This document shows positions 32,751 to 44,130 of a DNA stretch of 64,000 nt, piece by piece. The DNA comes from Macrosoma leucophasiata. Lineage: Eukaryota > Arthropoda > Insecta > Lepidoptera > Hedylidae. Numbering within the stretch: position 1 is the first letter of the stretch; each line of letters opens with the position of its first letter. A model generated the notes under the pieces. It saw nothing but the letters and a program-made list of their open reading frames with translations. It did not search any database and had not been told where the DNA came from. The DNA is taken from assembly GCA_036365455.1 (NCBI GenBank), contig JAWQUS010000007.1:18740001-18804000 (forward strand), in the 5' to 3' direction. Position numbers and translations under genes: made by a program.

Positions 32751-34940
32751 TTGGTACTTGGAACGTACGTATTTTTTTTAGACCGGCCCAACAACCTTTG
32801 TTCGGCGCGCAAAACCGCCAACGTAGCTCGAGAGCTCGGACGCTATAATGTCGATATAGCCGCTCTCAGCGAAACTCATTTAGCCGATGAAGGAGAGCAT
32901 CACGAGCACGGTGGGGGTTATGTGTTTTTCTGGCGAGGTACACCAGCTTCTGAACCTAGGCGATCAGGAGTAGGCTTTGCTATTGAAGCTACAATAGCCT
33001 CTAAATTGGAAGAACATCCTGTGGGCATCTCAGACCGTGTCATGTCTTTGCGTCTTCAACTTGATAACGGCAAACATCTTAATGTTATCAGCATCTACGC
33101 GCCTACACTTGACAAAAGTGATGACGTCAAAGACAAGTTCTATGAAGAATTGTCGCAAACACTCACAAAAATACGTCCCTGTGTAAAGATCCTGCTTCTG
33201 GGCGATTTCAATGCCCGTGTCGGACGCGATTTCGAAGCTTGGCCTCGAGTGCTAGGGCGTCATGGTATTGGTAAAATGAACAGCAATGGGCAACTGTTGC
33301 TAGGTTTCTGTTCCCAATTCCATCTGGCAATAACAAATACCATGTTCAGACTCCCCATGAAATACAAGTCCACCTGGATGCACCCGAGGTCCAAACATTG
33401 GCATCTCATCGATTTTGCAATAACTAGACAACAAGATTTTTCAGATGTTTCCATAACTCGTGTAATGCGAGGTGCAAACTATTGGTCTGATCATCAACTC
33501 GTTATCATCAGAATGCATCTTCGCCTTCAGCCTCGTCGCAGACCCTGTCGAAATAAACCGACCTGTCTTAATCTGAAAAAACTCGAATGCAGTGAAAGTT
33601 TAGATATGTACAGAGATGCCATTAATAAGGCTAACGACAACATTAAAGTACAAGACAATCTCTTGGAAGATTACTGGAAAAGCTTGAGTGTAAATATCCT
33701 GCAAGCCGCCACTGACACCTTAGGCCCCAAACCACGCGTTTCCCAAGATTGGTTTGATGATAACGACCAGTTGTTATCTGATGCTCTAGCTAAACATCGC
33801 CAACTCCTTCGAGCGGAAAATCAAACGACTATTTCTGATAAAGTAAAGCAGAGCACAAACCAAGTCCGAAACCTCACCCGTGCTGCTAAAAATGACTGGT
33901 GGCTAAACAAGGCTGACTATGTCCAATGGTTAGCAGACTCAAATCAGCTGGGTGAATTTTATAGTGAGATTAGGAATCTCATAGGAATAAAACATGAAGT
34001 AAATGTCCCCATACGATCACCTGACGGGACCCTGCTGCTTAGTAAGGGTGACGTTCTAGACCGCTGGACAGAACATTTCAGAAACTTACTTAATATTAAT
34101 CGGACAGTTAACCTACAATATCTAAGGTCTCTTCGTGATTTTATTCCTCGATCAGAACAACTTGATTACCCTACTTCTCTCCATGAAGTTATTGATGCCC
34201 TTAAAGCCCACAAGAATAAGAGAGCAGTCGGTGTTGATAATATGCCTGGAGAATTACTGAAGTACGGAGGAGAAGATCTTCACAAAAAGGTGTATCAGCT
34301 TTTCCTCATGATTTGGGAAACTGAAAAAGTCCCATCGGACTTCAGGATCTCACTTGTGAGCGTTTTGTATAAAAGCAAAGGAGACAGGTCGGACTGTAAT
34401 AACTATAGGGGCATATCACTTCTCTCCGCTCCCGGAAAAGCGTTCGCAAGAATACTGGTAAAGCGTCTCATGACCTTGTCCGAAAAGCTGCTGCCCGAGA
34501 CCCAGTATGGATTTAGGCCCAATCGAGGCGCCTGCGAGGCGATTTTCTCATTGAGACAGTTGCAAGAGAAAAGTAGAGAGCAGATCCAACCTCTATTCAT
34601 GTGTTTCGTAGACCTAGAGAAGGCCTTCGACAGTGTGCCTCGGGAGGCACTTTGGGTGGTGCTTTCTAAATTGGGTTGTACAGAAAAAATTATAAGACTG
34701 TTGAAGCTTCTCCATGACAACATGTCATGTGCCGTTACCATCAACGGTGCGCAATCAGAGAATTTCCCTGTCACCTGCGGCGTCAAGCTAGGCTGTGCAC
34801 TAGCGCCCACTCTGTTTGCTCTGTTTTTCTCTGTTGTCGTGAGGGAGGCTTTGGCAGTTAATACAGCAGGCATTCGTGTGCGATTTCGCATAGATGTTGT
34901 TGTGAGTTTTCAACCTTTCTCGGCTAAAAGCGTACACTAA
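32751..34940 (+). pseudogene. LINE endonuclease/reverse transcriptase, frameshifted
   Basis: Encodes the endonuclease domain: ALSETHLADEG near residue 38 (catalytic E), ISIYAPT near 113, LLLGDFNARVG near 148, TWMHPR, and the catalytic WSDHQLV near 244. Then comes the reverse transcriptase: RAVGVDNMPGELLK near 490, NNYRGISLLS near 549, FVDLEKAFDSV near 618 and a GVKLGC word. The true N-terminus (NLTFGTWNVR, about 32740-32768) is in another frame, separated by a T-run indel near 32770, so the apparent Met start is false. The frame ends early: an indel near 34905 puts the catalytic YADD (34972-34983) out of frame. Non-functional as a single protein. Confidence 0.85.
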
Positions 34941-35928
34941 AGTATCGCACGATCTCATTACCGAACTGATGTATGCCGATGACCTGTGCTTTCTGGCTGA
35001 TACCTCTGCAGATCTGCAAAATCTTATTACTAGCCTTGATGACGCATGCAATAGTTTCGACTTAAAATCAACATCCGAAAGACTGAAGTGATGACAATGA
35101 ACGCCACAGTCCAGCCTCAACTGAATCTTCACATAAAAGGAATTGCACTGAAACAAGTTGATAAATTCCGCTATCTGGGGAGTACCATTACAGCTACATG
35201 CGACCTTGATTCTGAGATCAACAGTCGGTTTGGCACTGCCATGGCTGCTTTTGGTAAGCTCAGAAACCGGGTGCTTACTCTCCCATAACATCAAACTGAG
35301 TACCAAAATTAAGGTGTACATGACGATTGTTCTGCCGAACATCTTGTACTCATCGGAGATCTGGTTCCTGTACCGCAGACACATTCGGGTGCTTGAAAGA
35401 TTCCATTTGAAATGCCTCCGCGACATTATGCACATAAAATGGTCGGATAGGGTACGTAACACATATGTTCTGCGACGAGCCAATATCTGCGGAATGGAGG
35501 CATATCTGATGCGGCGTCAGCTGCGGTGGTGCGGGCACTTAGCAAGAATGCCTGACGAAAGGAAAGCGAAGCGCATCTTCTTTTCTGAACTTGAACATGG
35601 CAAGCGAAAAAGCGGTGGCCAGTTCCTACGTTTTAAAGATGGCCAGAAAAGACACATGAAAAGATGCAACATTGAACCCTCTCGTTGGGAGTCTCTTGCT
35701 CAAAACAGACCTGAATGGAGAAGACATGTACAGGAGAAAGTGTATGCGTTCGAGGACGAGCCAAGGCGAGAACTAGATTTCAAACGCGACCAATTAAAAT
35801 CAAGACCGCCTTGTACCATTCACTACCATTACCAAGACGGTACCCTGACATGTCCTGTCTGCGCCCGTACATTTGGTGCGAAGATTGGCTACGTAAGTCA
35901 CATCAGGGCTAAACACCCGCCTATGTAA
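34941..35928 (+). pseudogene. LINE reverse transcriptase end and C-terminal region, frameshifted
   Basis: Three frame segments continue the same ORF. The first holds LITELMYADDLCFLAD (34954-35060), with the YADD catalytic box. The second, from about 35070 to 35285, holds INIRKTEV and [10 protein letters not shown]. The third, to 35928, holds [35 protein letters not shown] and a final C2H2-type finger (CPVC...H...H, 35851-35915). The breaks at about 35070 and 35278 look like single-base indels. Confidence 0.8.
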
Positions 35929-35974
35929 AGTGCCTGAGCCAAGTCACTGTAGTCGAAAGCGGCTAGGTAGTGAT

Positions 35975-35988
35975 ATATATGACATTTA
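35975..35988. repeat. Target-site duplication, right copy
   Basis: ATATATGACATTTA, exact match of 31855-31868. It marks the 3' limit of the LINE. Confidence 0.75.
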
Positions 35989-36170
35989 AAAAATTGGAAT
36001 ATGATTATAATGAACTGTAGTCGGATTATTTAGCCAAAGAAGTACTTAAAAAATTAAGGGTTTTTAGTTTTGTCATTGTACCATATTCTGCGCACAAGAA
36101 ACGCATATTAGGCCTCTTTCTCTCAAAATTAATATGTTCTAAAAATAAAAACGAAATGACGTTTCTTAGC

Positions 36171-36330
36171 TTTTTTGAAGGTGGCAAATAATCATGCAGT
36201 TCACATTGATGTTAAGTGGTAACTGCAGCTTATAGACACCCACTCAAAGACCAGAGGTCAAAATGCAGATGCGTTGCCACCCCTGAGACTTTAGTTAGTT
36301 ATAATGTCTCTTGGATAGTTACTACAGGGC
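36171..36330 (-). mobile_element. Metulj-like SINE, 5'-truncated
   Basis: TTTTTTGAAGGTGGCAAATA, ATGCAGTTCACATTGATG and GACCAGAGGTCAAAATGCAG are clear; it ends at GTTACTACAGGGC without the head. Confidence 0.75.
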
Positions 36331-37087
36331 AAGTTTCGGGGTTATTCTCATTCAACTCGAAAACAGCTTAACCGGTTCGGATAATTTTAGTTTAGAAATA
36401 TAGGTACATGAAATGAAAATATAAAGTAAATGCAAGTAGCACCTCTGAAATCTTTGATACATTATTGAATTCCAAAACGGTACGAAGTTCGCCGGATCAG
36501 ATACAGAGAAGCAGTTGGATTTAGCTAATATTTTATGGTAGGTATACATATAATCTGACCAGAACATATAAAAGAATATAATAATAGCGCCGCAGAAAGA
36601 TAAATGGACGTTGCGTTTTATAATAGCAATGAATTGAATAGCTACTCTTATCTCGGATTTATACAGAAAAATAAGATTAATATGAACGAATATATCATTA
36701 TCATTAAGCTATAATAACTGCGCTCATAAATTTCTGTGAATAAGAATGTATTTTTTATGATACTGACACTGACCACTTATCAAAATCAATAAATCAGTAT
36801 AACGATTTAACGAGCGCGTTTGTATTAGGTAAGAATAAAATAAATGTTTGCTGAAATATGAAATCCGTGAACAACAAAAACTTTTCTCTAAGGAAGCAGT
36901 TATTAGGCATAAGATTTTCTTTAACCTTCTAGAGATGTATGGGTATGCCTACAAAATACGCTTAATTATCATTCGATCCTTATCTTTTTAAGTTGTCTTA
37001 TTATTATCAAAATATGAGCTCTACCTAAGGCCGTAGAACTTTGTGCAAGTTCCACATCAATATTTCATTAGTAATAAAAAAAAGAAT
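36331..37087. other. AT-rich non-coding stretch
   Basis: No gene or recognised repeat. A minus-strand frame (36352-36567) has no domain. Confidence 0.35.
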
Positions 37088-37125
37088 TGATGAACTCCTC
37101 CTTTTTGGAAGTCGGTAAAAAAATA
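37088..37125 (-). repeat. ACCGACTTCCAAAA repeat fragment
   Basis: ATGAACTCCTCCTTTTTGGA then AGTCGGTAAAAAAA is the reverse complement of the family seen at 8251 and 27985. Confidence 0.5.
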
Positions 37126-38127
37126 TTTTCATTAAAATGGGGTCTATCCATTTAAGGCCGTAGAGCTTGCACAAAGGTCTACTTATTATACTTCCTTGCA
37201 CAAAGTACACAATATTGTTGTTATTTTGAAATTTTAGATATTTATAAACAAAAATTTATATATGTACCAAAAAAGCACGGCAAAATTGTTTATAGATTAG
37301 ACGAAAACCCGTAAGAAGTCGAAGGAGGCATTTAAGGTAACATACGAAATTTCAATTATACAGAACCCTGTGGGCGCATGTCCGACTCGTACTTAGACGG
37401 TTTTATTATCAAACACTACGGATTGTATGTATATGAAAAATACTCGCTAGACACACTCAGACATCCCATTTTTCCCGACATTATCGCAAATATTTATTAC
37501 GGGTACGTCGAAATGTATTTTATTAAAGCACGCGTCCGGCGGCTTCCAATTTGGCCGCTCGTTAAGGCGCAAAAGACGCGCAGTTTAATTGCAACCGCTC
37601 GCCTCTAATGAGGCCCTGTGTCCGGGACTCGAACGTTTCTGTGCAAATTGACATTGTACGTAAATTGATGTCGACAAACTCTCATCAAGATGCCAAAGGT
37701 TTATGCGAGATATTGTTTCACAAATTCATAGACTGGATGGACATCTCAATTTGTGTCGGATCGGCTCTTGCAGTTGTGAATAGTGCTGCGATCGTTGATA
37801 TTTTATGGGAAAATAAATAGGTACGCTATATCATAAAAGTTGATCCGTTATACAAGACTCATTTATTAGGTATGGCATTCACGAAAAATGTGAGAGAAAA
37901 CACAAGAAGCGGCCAGAAAGCACAAACAATTAATGAATTTTCCATGTTATCATAAATACTATAGACATCTTGTAGGTTTTCCTGTAATCTAGAGGTAAGA
38001 AACTATTTTCTTAAAAAAAAATTCATAATGTTACCTTCGAGACCCAACAGTTTCAAAGGTATAAAGGAATAAAAGTTCGCTTTAATTTTTGAAGATATAA
38101 GGCCTAAAATTTAATTGTGTAGAACGT
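37126..38127. promoter_or_regulatory. Non-coding, with a candidate conserved island
   Basis: From about 37460 to 37660 the DNA is CpG-bearing, with CGCAGTTTAATTGCAACC and CGCCTCTAATGAGG, and may be an enhancer. Two adjacent plus-strand frames (37378-37608 and 37608-37820) cover it without any recognisable domain. The rest is AT-rich. Confidence 0.25.
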
Positions 38128-38507
38128 TTTTTCCTTTTGAGAAACGGAACCCTAAAAAGCACGAAAGTAAAAGGGATAGCTATGAGTGGAACTTAGCTTT
38201 ACTCGGCATGTCCCTGCGAGATCTAATCAGAAAGGAAGTGATCCACGTGAGAACCAAAGTAACCAACATAACCCCGATAGCGAAACTCAAGTGGCAGTGG
38301 ACAGGGAACTCGCTCAAAGAACCGACGGCCATTAGGTTCTCGAATGGCTACTGTGTACCGGAAGACAAAGCGTAGACCGAAGACCTGGCGAAGGTTGCTG
38401 GCAATCGCTGGATGGGGGCGGCCCAGGACCGTTCGGTGAGGCATTCTTTGTTGGTGACTTTTGTGTAGCTGTGGGTGTCTTTCGACTGAAATGATGATGA
38501 TGATATA
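38128..38507 (+). mobile_element. LINE 3' end with GAT-repeat tail
   Basis: Begins at or after an ACGGAACCCTAAAAAGCACG repeat word (38136). It encodes LRDLIRKEVIHVRTKVTNIT and PIAKLKWQWTG, typical of the region after the reverse transcriptase in RTE-like elements. Further similar words are then in other frames (GRGDRW-like region, GNRWMGAAQDRS), so it is frameshifted. It ends AAATGATGATGATGATATAG, a short-repeat tail as RTE elements have. A Metulj-like SINE lies 10 bp further on. Confidence 0.6.
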
Positions 38508-38516
38508 GCCCCAACG

Positions 38517-38781
38517 TTTTTTTATGTAATGAAGGTGGCAAACAAGCATGCAGTTCACATTGATGTTAAGTGATGACTGCATGCCTACACAAAGACCAGA
38601 GGTCAAAATGTAGATGCGTTGCCACCCCTGAGGCCTTAGTTATTATGTCTCTGTGATAGTTATTACGGGGCCATACATTACCATCCAACCTGAACACGAT
38701 AGTGCTGAACACTTAGCGGCAGATAAATTAGGTAATGCGATGGTACACTGGAACTCCTACACTGAAACTCTACCACCAGTA
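38517..38781 (-). mobile_element. Metulj-like SINE with small deletion
   Basis: Tail TTATGTAATGAAGGTGGCAA, then GACCAGAGGTCAAAATGTAG and ACCATCCAACCTGAACACGA. CTGAACACTTAGCGGCAGAT lacks the usual ACCATT bases. The head is at ...CTGAAACTCTACCACCAGTA. Confidence 0.75.
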
Positions 38782-39402
38782 AAAAATTAAAACGTATAAT
38801 TGTTATTCGACGTGCCAATGACCTATCCACTTTTTTACTACATATATATTTTTTATTTTTTTACAACCGCGGCAACCCACTAGTCTATTTTTCCACTTGT
38901 TCTTTGATGTCAATTTTACTATGTTTGACAGGAGCTTTAAATTTAGAACTGTGATACTACTACAGTCTCCACAAATAATTTTAATAGCATTTACCTCATG
39001 TTTTTGTAACCTTAATTTTTAAGATTTTATTTGTCGAGAATCAAATAAACATTTCATTTCGTTTCATACTACGAATAAGTAACCCAAATATTAAAAAAAT
39101 ATTAATACGTAACTGTGAAATCACTCTAATTAATAACGAGCTTTGCCAATCAATATGTTTCTAGATAAAATTAATTAGCATAAACGTTTAGATAAGTAGG
39201 TAGTTTAATTTATTGTCATATTCAAAATCATTTTCTATCCAATTTATATTGTGTAGGTAAGCATGGTAAAACTAGAAATATTTAGTATAAGAATTACTTA
39301 TTTCTTTTTTTTTATTCGAGTCAAATCGTTAGGTTTGTCACAGTGCCCACCGATAAAAAAAATCCCTAAGATAAAAAATTAAGAACATTTCAAAACGTTT
39401 AG
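38782..39402. other. Non-coding stretch with a possible LINE tail
   Basis: AT-rich. At about 38990-39066 the sequence ends AATAAACATTTCATTTCGTT then TCATAC, which resembles the ATTTC-repeat tail of some LINEs. No coding sequence supports this, so it is only a suggestion. Confidence 0.25.
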
Positions 39403-39675
39403 TCGACGCTTCACGTTTATTCTGTGGACAAAGAAAAAGTGTTAGTTACCTCCAATGCTGATTGCCAACGTGGCAATGCGGCCGGTCTTCTGGGACCATG
39501 CCATGATGTCTTACTGCGATTTAATTTAAACACTGATAAAATTTTGTTTCATTTCTCATATATGACAGCGCGTATCAAGAAACGAGACAAAACTAATGCA
39601 ATTCAGTTGACAATAAAAGGTTACACGTTACCACAAGAGGAGGGCGAAGCGGAATTTTACGATGCATGTATGTAG
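39403..39675 (+). other. Unidentified protein-like open segment (possible exon or pseudogene)
   Basis: Frame open from the TAG at 39400-39402 to the TAG at 39673-39675. It reads from about STLHVYSVDKEKVLVTSNAD through LLGPCHDVLLRFNLNTDKIL to KGYTLPQEEGEAEFYDACM, a balanced and protein-like composition unlike the other short frames here. There is no good start codon (GTG at 39424). GTTTAG|TCG could be an acceptor, and CAT|GTATGT at 39666-39672 or TAG|GTAATT a donor. I do not recognise a family. It could be an exon of a nested gene, a retro-pseudogene piece, or chance. Confidence 0.3.
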
Positions 39676-39954
39676 GTAATTTAACAGGCTTTTAATATGA
39701 ACTTCTTTCAACTCAGTGGCTTTATTTGACATCAATTTAATAGATGTATTAAATTAGATAGGCTGTCCAACTGTACAATACCTATGTGTATGTAGTTATT
39801 AGGTAGTATCTTGTGTACCTATTTTATATTATCTTTTTATTCTTTGGTAGATAAACAGAAATGTAAATCTGGAGTTTAATAGATTGTATTATTTATTCAA
39901 TAGAATAAGCCAGGGGCAATCTATTGATTGAGTAAATTCAGTGCCATCTTAACC
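39676..39954. other. AT-rich non-coding stretch
   Basis: Nothing recognised. Confidence 0.3.
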
Positions 39955-40260
39955 TTTTTTATTATGTCATGGAATGGCAAATAAGCATACAGTTTACATT
40001 GATGGTAATACTGTACCCTATAAACATCCACACGAGACCAGAAATTTGAATGTAGATGCGTTGCCACTCTTGAGGCCTAAAGCATTATGCCTCTGTGTCG
40101 AAAATTACAGGGTCGTACATTATCTACCACCCACAGACCAATCAGCCTTTACCACCTGACTGGAACACGATGGTGCTGAATACTACCACCATTTAGCAAC
40201 AAGATTAGGTAATGCGTTGCTAATTGCCCGCGAGCCCCGTCACTGTAGCTCTACCACCGA
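39955..40260 (-). mobile_element. Metulj-like SINE, full length, diverged
   Basis: Tail TTATTATGTCATGGAATGGC, CATACAGTTTACATTGATGG, core CTGACTGGAACACGATGGTG, and head GTCACTGTAGCTCTACCACC. It has several substitutions and a short insertion after TACATTATCTACCACCC. Confidence 0.7.
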
Positions 40261-40974
40261 AAATGGTGTTTTTATTTTTGTATTTTAATTTGACGTCAGT
40301 GATCATGTCTCAAAATGATTCCAATGAAAATCAGCGTCAGACTTATATCTGACATAGGCGCAGCCATGTGACAAATTTATTTATAAAGCTGAATAATAAC
40401 TAATAATTTATTGGTTTTGTCAAAACTATGCTTGTGATATTTGCGTTGTTATATTATTTGAGATTCCTTTACCATTTTTTAAATCCTTTATATATTGTCC
40501 GTTTGTTAAAATTGTTAAATTTATCACTTTGTGTTTCTTTACTTGCGTCCAGGGCCAAATAAAGACTTAATTATTCCCAAAATATTGTCTCCCTGTTAGT
40601 TTTGCCTATCCAAAATCCATTACAAATCATAATAAAAAAAACATATAAGATCACAATCAGTCAGTAGGTATGGTTTGGCTGAAAGTGTAATAGTGAATTT
40701 TTAAATGCTTGACATCACATTAAAGTTGGTTTATAGTAGTATCACAGTTTAAGAAAGGACTAAAGAAGTACCTAAATAGATTAAAAAATATCAAGTATTA
40801 CATTAGAATATTTAAGCTAGTTGAAGATAGAATCTCCGGTAGACATCACCTAAATTAATTCACCATCAATTTTTCTGGACGTTTTTATAAACGTGTTTCC
40901 TATATAACTCAAATAAAAACAGCAATCAAGATAAGAAGAGATCAAAGACTATCGATATATCTTTGATACGATCA
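40261..40974. other. AT-rich non-coding stretch
   Basis: No gene or recognised repeat. Confidence 0.35.
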
Positions 40975-43550
40975 CGAAACTTGAAGACAAAATTGTGCGG
41001 TGGTGTTAGTTAGGAGTAGTTCCTGCAGGCGCACTAGAACCGTGTAAAAGGCTTGTAGACAGACTGGACGGCGTTGCGATTGGATTACGCCGCCGGCGCA
41101 TGACCCCAATTAATTTCGTTTGTCTCTTTGTCTGACCATCGCAGCATCGTCTAAATAGCGCCGGCAAACGACGAATCTATGATCGAAATTCAATTACCGA
41201 TACCCATCGCACACCCAACTCGATTCCTTAGTCAAGTTTCATTCAAGTCTACGAAGAAATATCACAACCTTTTTGTACTTTACTTCCAACTGATCCCGTC
41301 GACCTCGATATAACGACCACTTTCCGTGCACGTTGCGGAAATACATCATTTAATCAATTAACAGCAAAGCTTTTAACCCTTAATCGCGTATATAAATAGG
41401 TAACACAAGGCCGATGTATGTGAACGGTAATGGTGGTGCATTTGTCAAGACCAATTTAACGATGCTTCTGGCGTCGACGTGAAATGTGCCTTCGATGAGA
41501 GCAGACAACGTACGATGTGTAAATCATCGCTGGGTATTCGGTTACCCACAGCCACTACACTCCTATTGCCGCGAACTATCCAATAAACCATTGCGCAATC
41601 AAAGCAATGAAACTAATTCACCGGAACATTATTTTACACTTTTTATAATTAAAATATTTTCATGCGTCATCCCCTTTGTCGAAAACATGCTTTGACTCTA
41701 TTGTTGTTTCGTATCGTTGAATCGTTAAATGGATTTCTCGGTAACGTTTTAATTTGGGTGCGCAAATTAGGTTCAGTTAAAAAAACTTGCTACCGAAATT
41801 CTCCAGAATCGAGTGCGAAGAAAAACAATGTTTAATCAAATTTATGGTATCTACAAAGATGTTAGGAATATTTCCTTAATCTTTGTCATCTTGTTGGTGA
41901 TCGATTTAGATGTAAAGGAATGACGTGTGGCGGTATTTACCGTCATCAATTCACCGATGTCGCAAGCGTCATCGTACATGTTTGACTGGCGTCGTGCGGC
42001 CGGGATTGTCGTCACAAGTCGTGTTTCAGAAAGCCATGAGAAATTCACGAGATGAACCAATCATGTCGATGTGTCCTGAAGTCTTTGTTATATAAATTGA
42101 CGGCGGTTCACTTCTTAATTGGAGCCTCGCCTCGCAATGTTGTAAGAACGGCGATCGTTGTTGCAATAGTAAGTATATACTTTTATGTACAAACATAAAC
42201 ATTGGAAAAGCGTATTATGAAATGTTTTCCTCTAGTTCGTAGACGGAGTGTGTTTGTACATACATTATTGCATATGCAGAGGATATTACAACTGCTCCTA
42301 CATACGATATTTGAAACGCATTTAAGTTTGGTGAAATAAAATTGTAGACAACTCACGTAATTGTGTATATTTTTTTTAATGTTGAGTTATTTTTATTATA
42401 CTCGTATTTACTGATGATTACGTGGAAACGTATTTAAATGTACCTTTGATTTTACCATTGGTGCCAATGATAACTCTGATTAATCGATCTTTTGGATTAA
42501 ACTTGTCATTTTAATTGTAATTTATTACATCCATGAGCATTCCTAGTCTAATCAAGCGGAGATCGGTACTAAACATTTGTCATAGTTAATTCCTTTTATA
42601 AATGGATGTACGATTGATTTCTCAGTATATATAGGTAACACGCAATTAGCAGTCATCCGTAAGTCTATCCCACACAGATGAGGGACAGTCGGGAGGAGGG
42701 GGCGGAGGGTTGGGGTGCATGTGCGGGAGTGATGTTAATTAATAACGTCTGTCTCACGAGCGCTAACGACGCCGTCACGACTACATTATTTAGCCACCTG
42801 ATTAGTTCGCAGGAGGCACCTCGCCCGCAGCTCTAATTAGTGAACGACTCCCGTACAGGACCCGGTTAAATTTGATTTGTAACTGCACTGTCTCTAATTG
42901 GAACTCGTTCGTAATTGATGACGCCGGATATCGACGCGCGGTCACACGAGCCGGACCCGCTCTATTTACATTTTACTTACAAACGAGTAACTTATAAAAT
43001 ATTAAAAGGCAAATCAGCGCGTCGCGTCCACATTCGCGTGCCGCCGCTTCAGTCAACAAAAACTGACCGTCCTGTTTTATTTCTATTCTATTATTAAAGC
43101 GTTTAATTTAGGGCAACAGTTTTACACACAAAACGATCAAAACGCAATCTCCCCGTGCCAACCGAATAGGATAGGAAACCTATTCGAAATTGATATGGGT
43201 GGAGCGCACGGGCGCATTGCCGCGTCGCGCCTATGCAGCCTCGTAAACGATGCAGCCGCGGCGTGAAACGACCGAAGGCTCTCTTGCGCCGAACTCCCAC
43301 ACGGAACCCTTCTCCACCGCCATAGAGTCTATATTCAAGTCGCCTATCACGAATGATCGAGACGTGTTAGGTAGACGGACGAATTTTGTTAATAAATAAA
43401 CGCAGTGCCCGGCGTCCAGCCGGCCGTCAAAAAATAGTAAAAAAGTCTCGGGTGAAAATTTGGCGCAAGTATGACAGTGGAAGCTGGCGTGACGGACACA
43501 AATCATTATTCGATAGCCACCACTTTCAAAGGAATTTTTAATATAACTGG
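40975..43550. promoter_or_regulatory. Cluster of GC-richer candidate enhancer islands
   Basis: CpG-bearing islands at about 40990-41240, 41390-41620, 41930-42150, 42650-43060 and 43200-43500 are separated by AT-rich DNA. They carry CCCCAATTAATTTCG, GCTCTAATTAGTGAACGA and GTTAATTAATAACG-type words. The palindromic TTGCATATGCA lies at about 42268. Short frames (42915-43097 +, 43231-43506 -) have no domains. Conservation across moths would decide whether these are enhancers. Confidence 0.3.
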
Positions 43551-43967
43551 CCGAGATTCAGACAGAGCCGGACTTTAACTTGTCATGGCAGATCAGGGGC
43601 TGTACGCAAAGATAGTATTTATTCCAAAGAATTTACTCGTGACACATGCTAAATCCAGTTCACGTATTCCGTTTGACATTCATTTTTCTCTACGCTAACG
43701 TGTGGCATTTTCTGGCATTTTCTGGGATTTTCGTTTTGAGTTTCTCATTTCACTATTCAGATTCATGTAAACCTTAATTTATATTGGTCGTAACAAATTA
43801 CCCACCGGACTAACTTAAATTTTGAGTATAATTAAAACATTTAATAATCTCGAGTTACATTTTAATTAACATGTAATTTCATTGTATTAGGTGTAATATA
43901 AATTCAATCCGAAAGCAAAATTTATTTTACTTTCATTATTCCATCCGTATCCATGTCTTATTGAAAT

Positions 43968-44130
43968 GAAATGAAATATGTTTTATTTATAACAACATAA
44001 CTTAGTAACAGTATCACAAACAACTTAAGTAATAGAAAATAAGTTGTTATAAATCGGCCTACAACTCAGCGTAATGCTGATCTCTCGACCAGCGCTGATC
44101 TTCCGTTGTAACCGTTACTGTTATGCAATA
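43968..44130 (-). repeat. Possible LINE 3' UTR fragment
   Basis: TTGAAATGAAATGAAATATG then TTTTATTTATAACAACATAA looks like the reverse complement of a LINE end with an ATTTC-repeat tail. No coding part remains. Confidence 0.3.

Larger units (their letters stand above)
31869..35974 (+). mobile_element. Near full-length APE-type LINE, inactivated
   Basis: About 4.1 kb between two identical 14-bp copies of ATATATGACATTTA. It has a ~880-bp 5' region without a long frame, an ORF with an apurinic-type endonuclease, a reverse transcriptase, and a C-terminal C2H2-like finger, then a ~50-bp 3' UTR ending GGCTAGGTAGTG with no poly(A). The short 3' UTR and lack of an A tail fit RTE-like elements; ORFs of this kind are often mislabelled craniofacial development protein 2 in insect genomes. 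At least four frameshifts (near 32770, 34905, 35070 and 35278) break the ORF. The clade is from memory, not a tree. Confidence 0.8.

Noticed and set aside
32030..32848. Several short frames before the LINE ORF
   Set aside because: They overlap on both strands in the LINE's 5' region. Only the piece with NLTFGTWNVR belongs to the ORF, displaced by a frameshift.
34403..35483. Long minus-strand frames of 162 and 227 residues
   Set aside because: Antisense shadows of the LINE reverse transcriptase.
37378..37820. Two consecutive plus-strand frames of 76 and 70 residues
   Set aside because: No recognisable domain and no splice support; they overlie a candidate conserved island.
43231..43506. 91-residue minus-strand frame with a GDLNIDS word like a LINE endonuclease motif
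   Set aside because: One short word only; no other endonuclease motifs near it, and the region looks like a conserved non-coding island.
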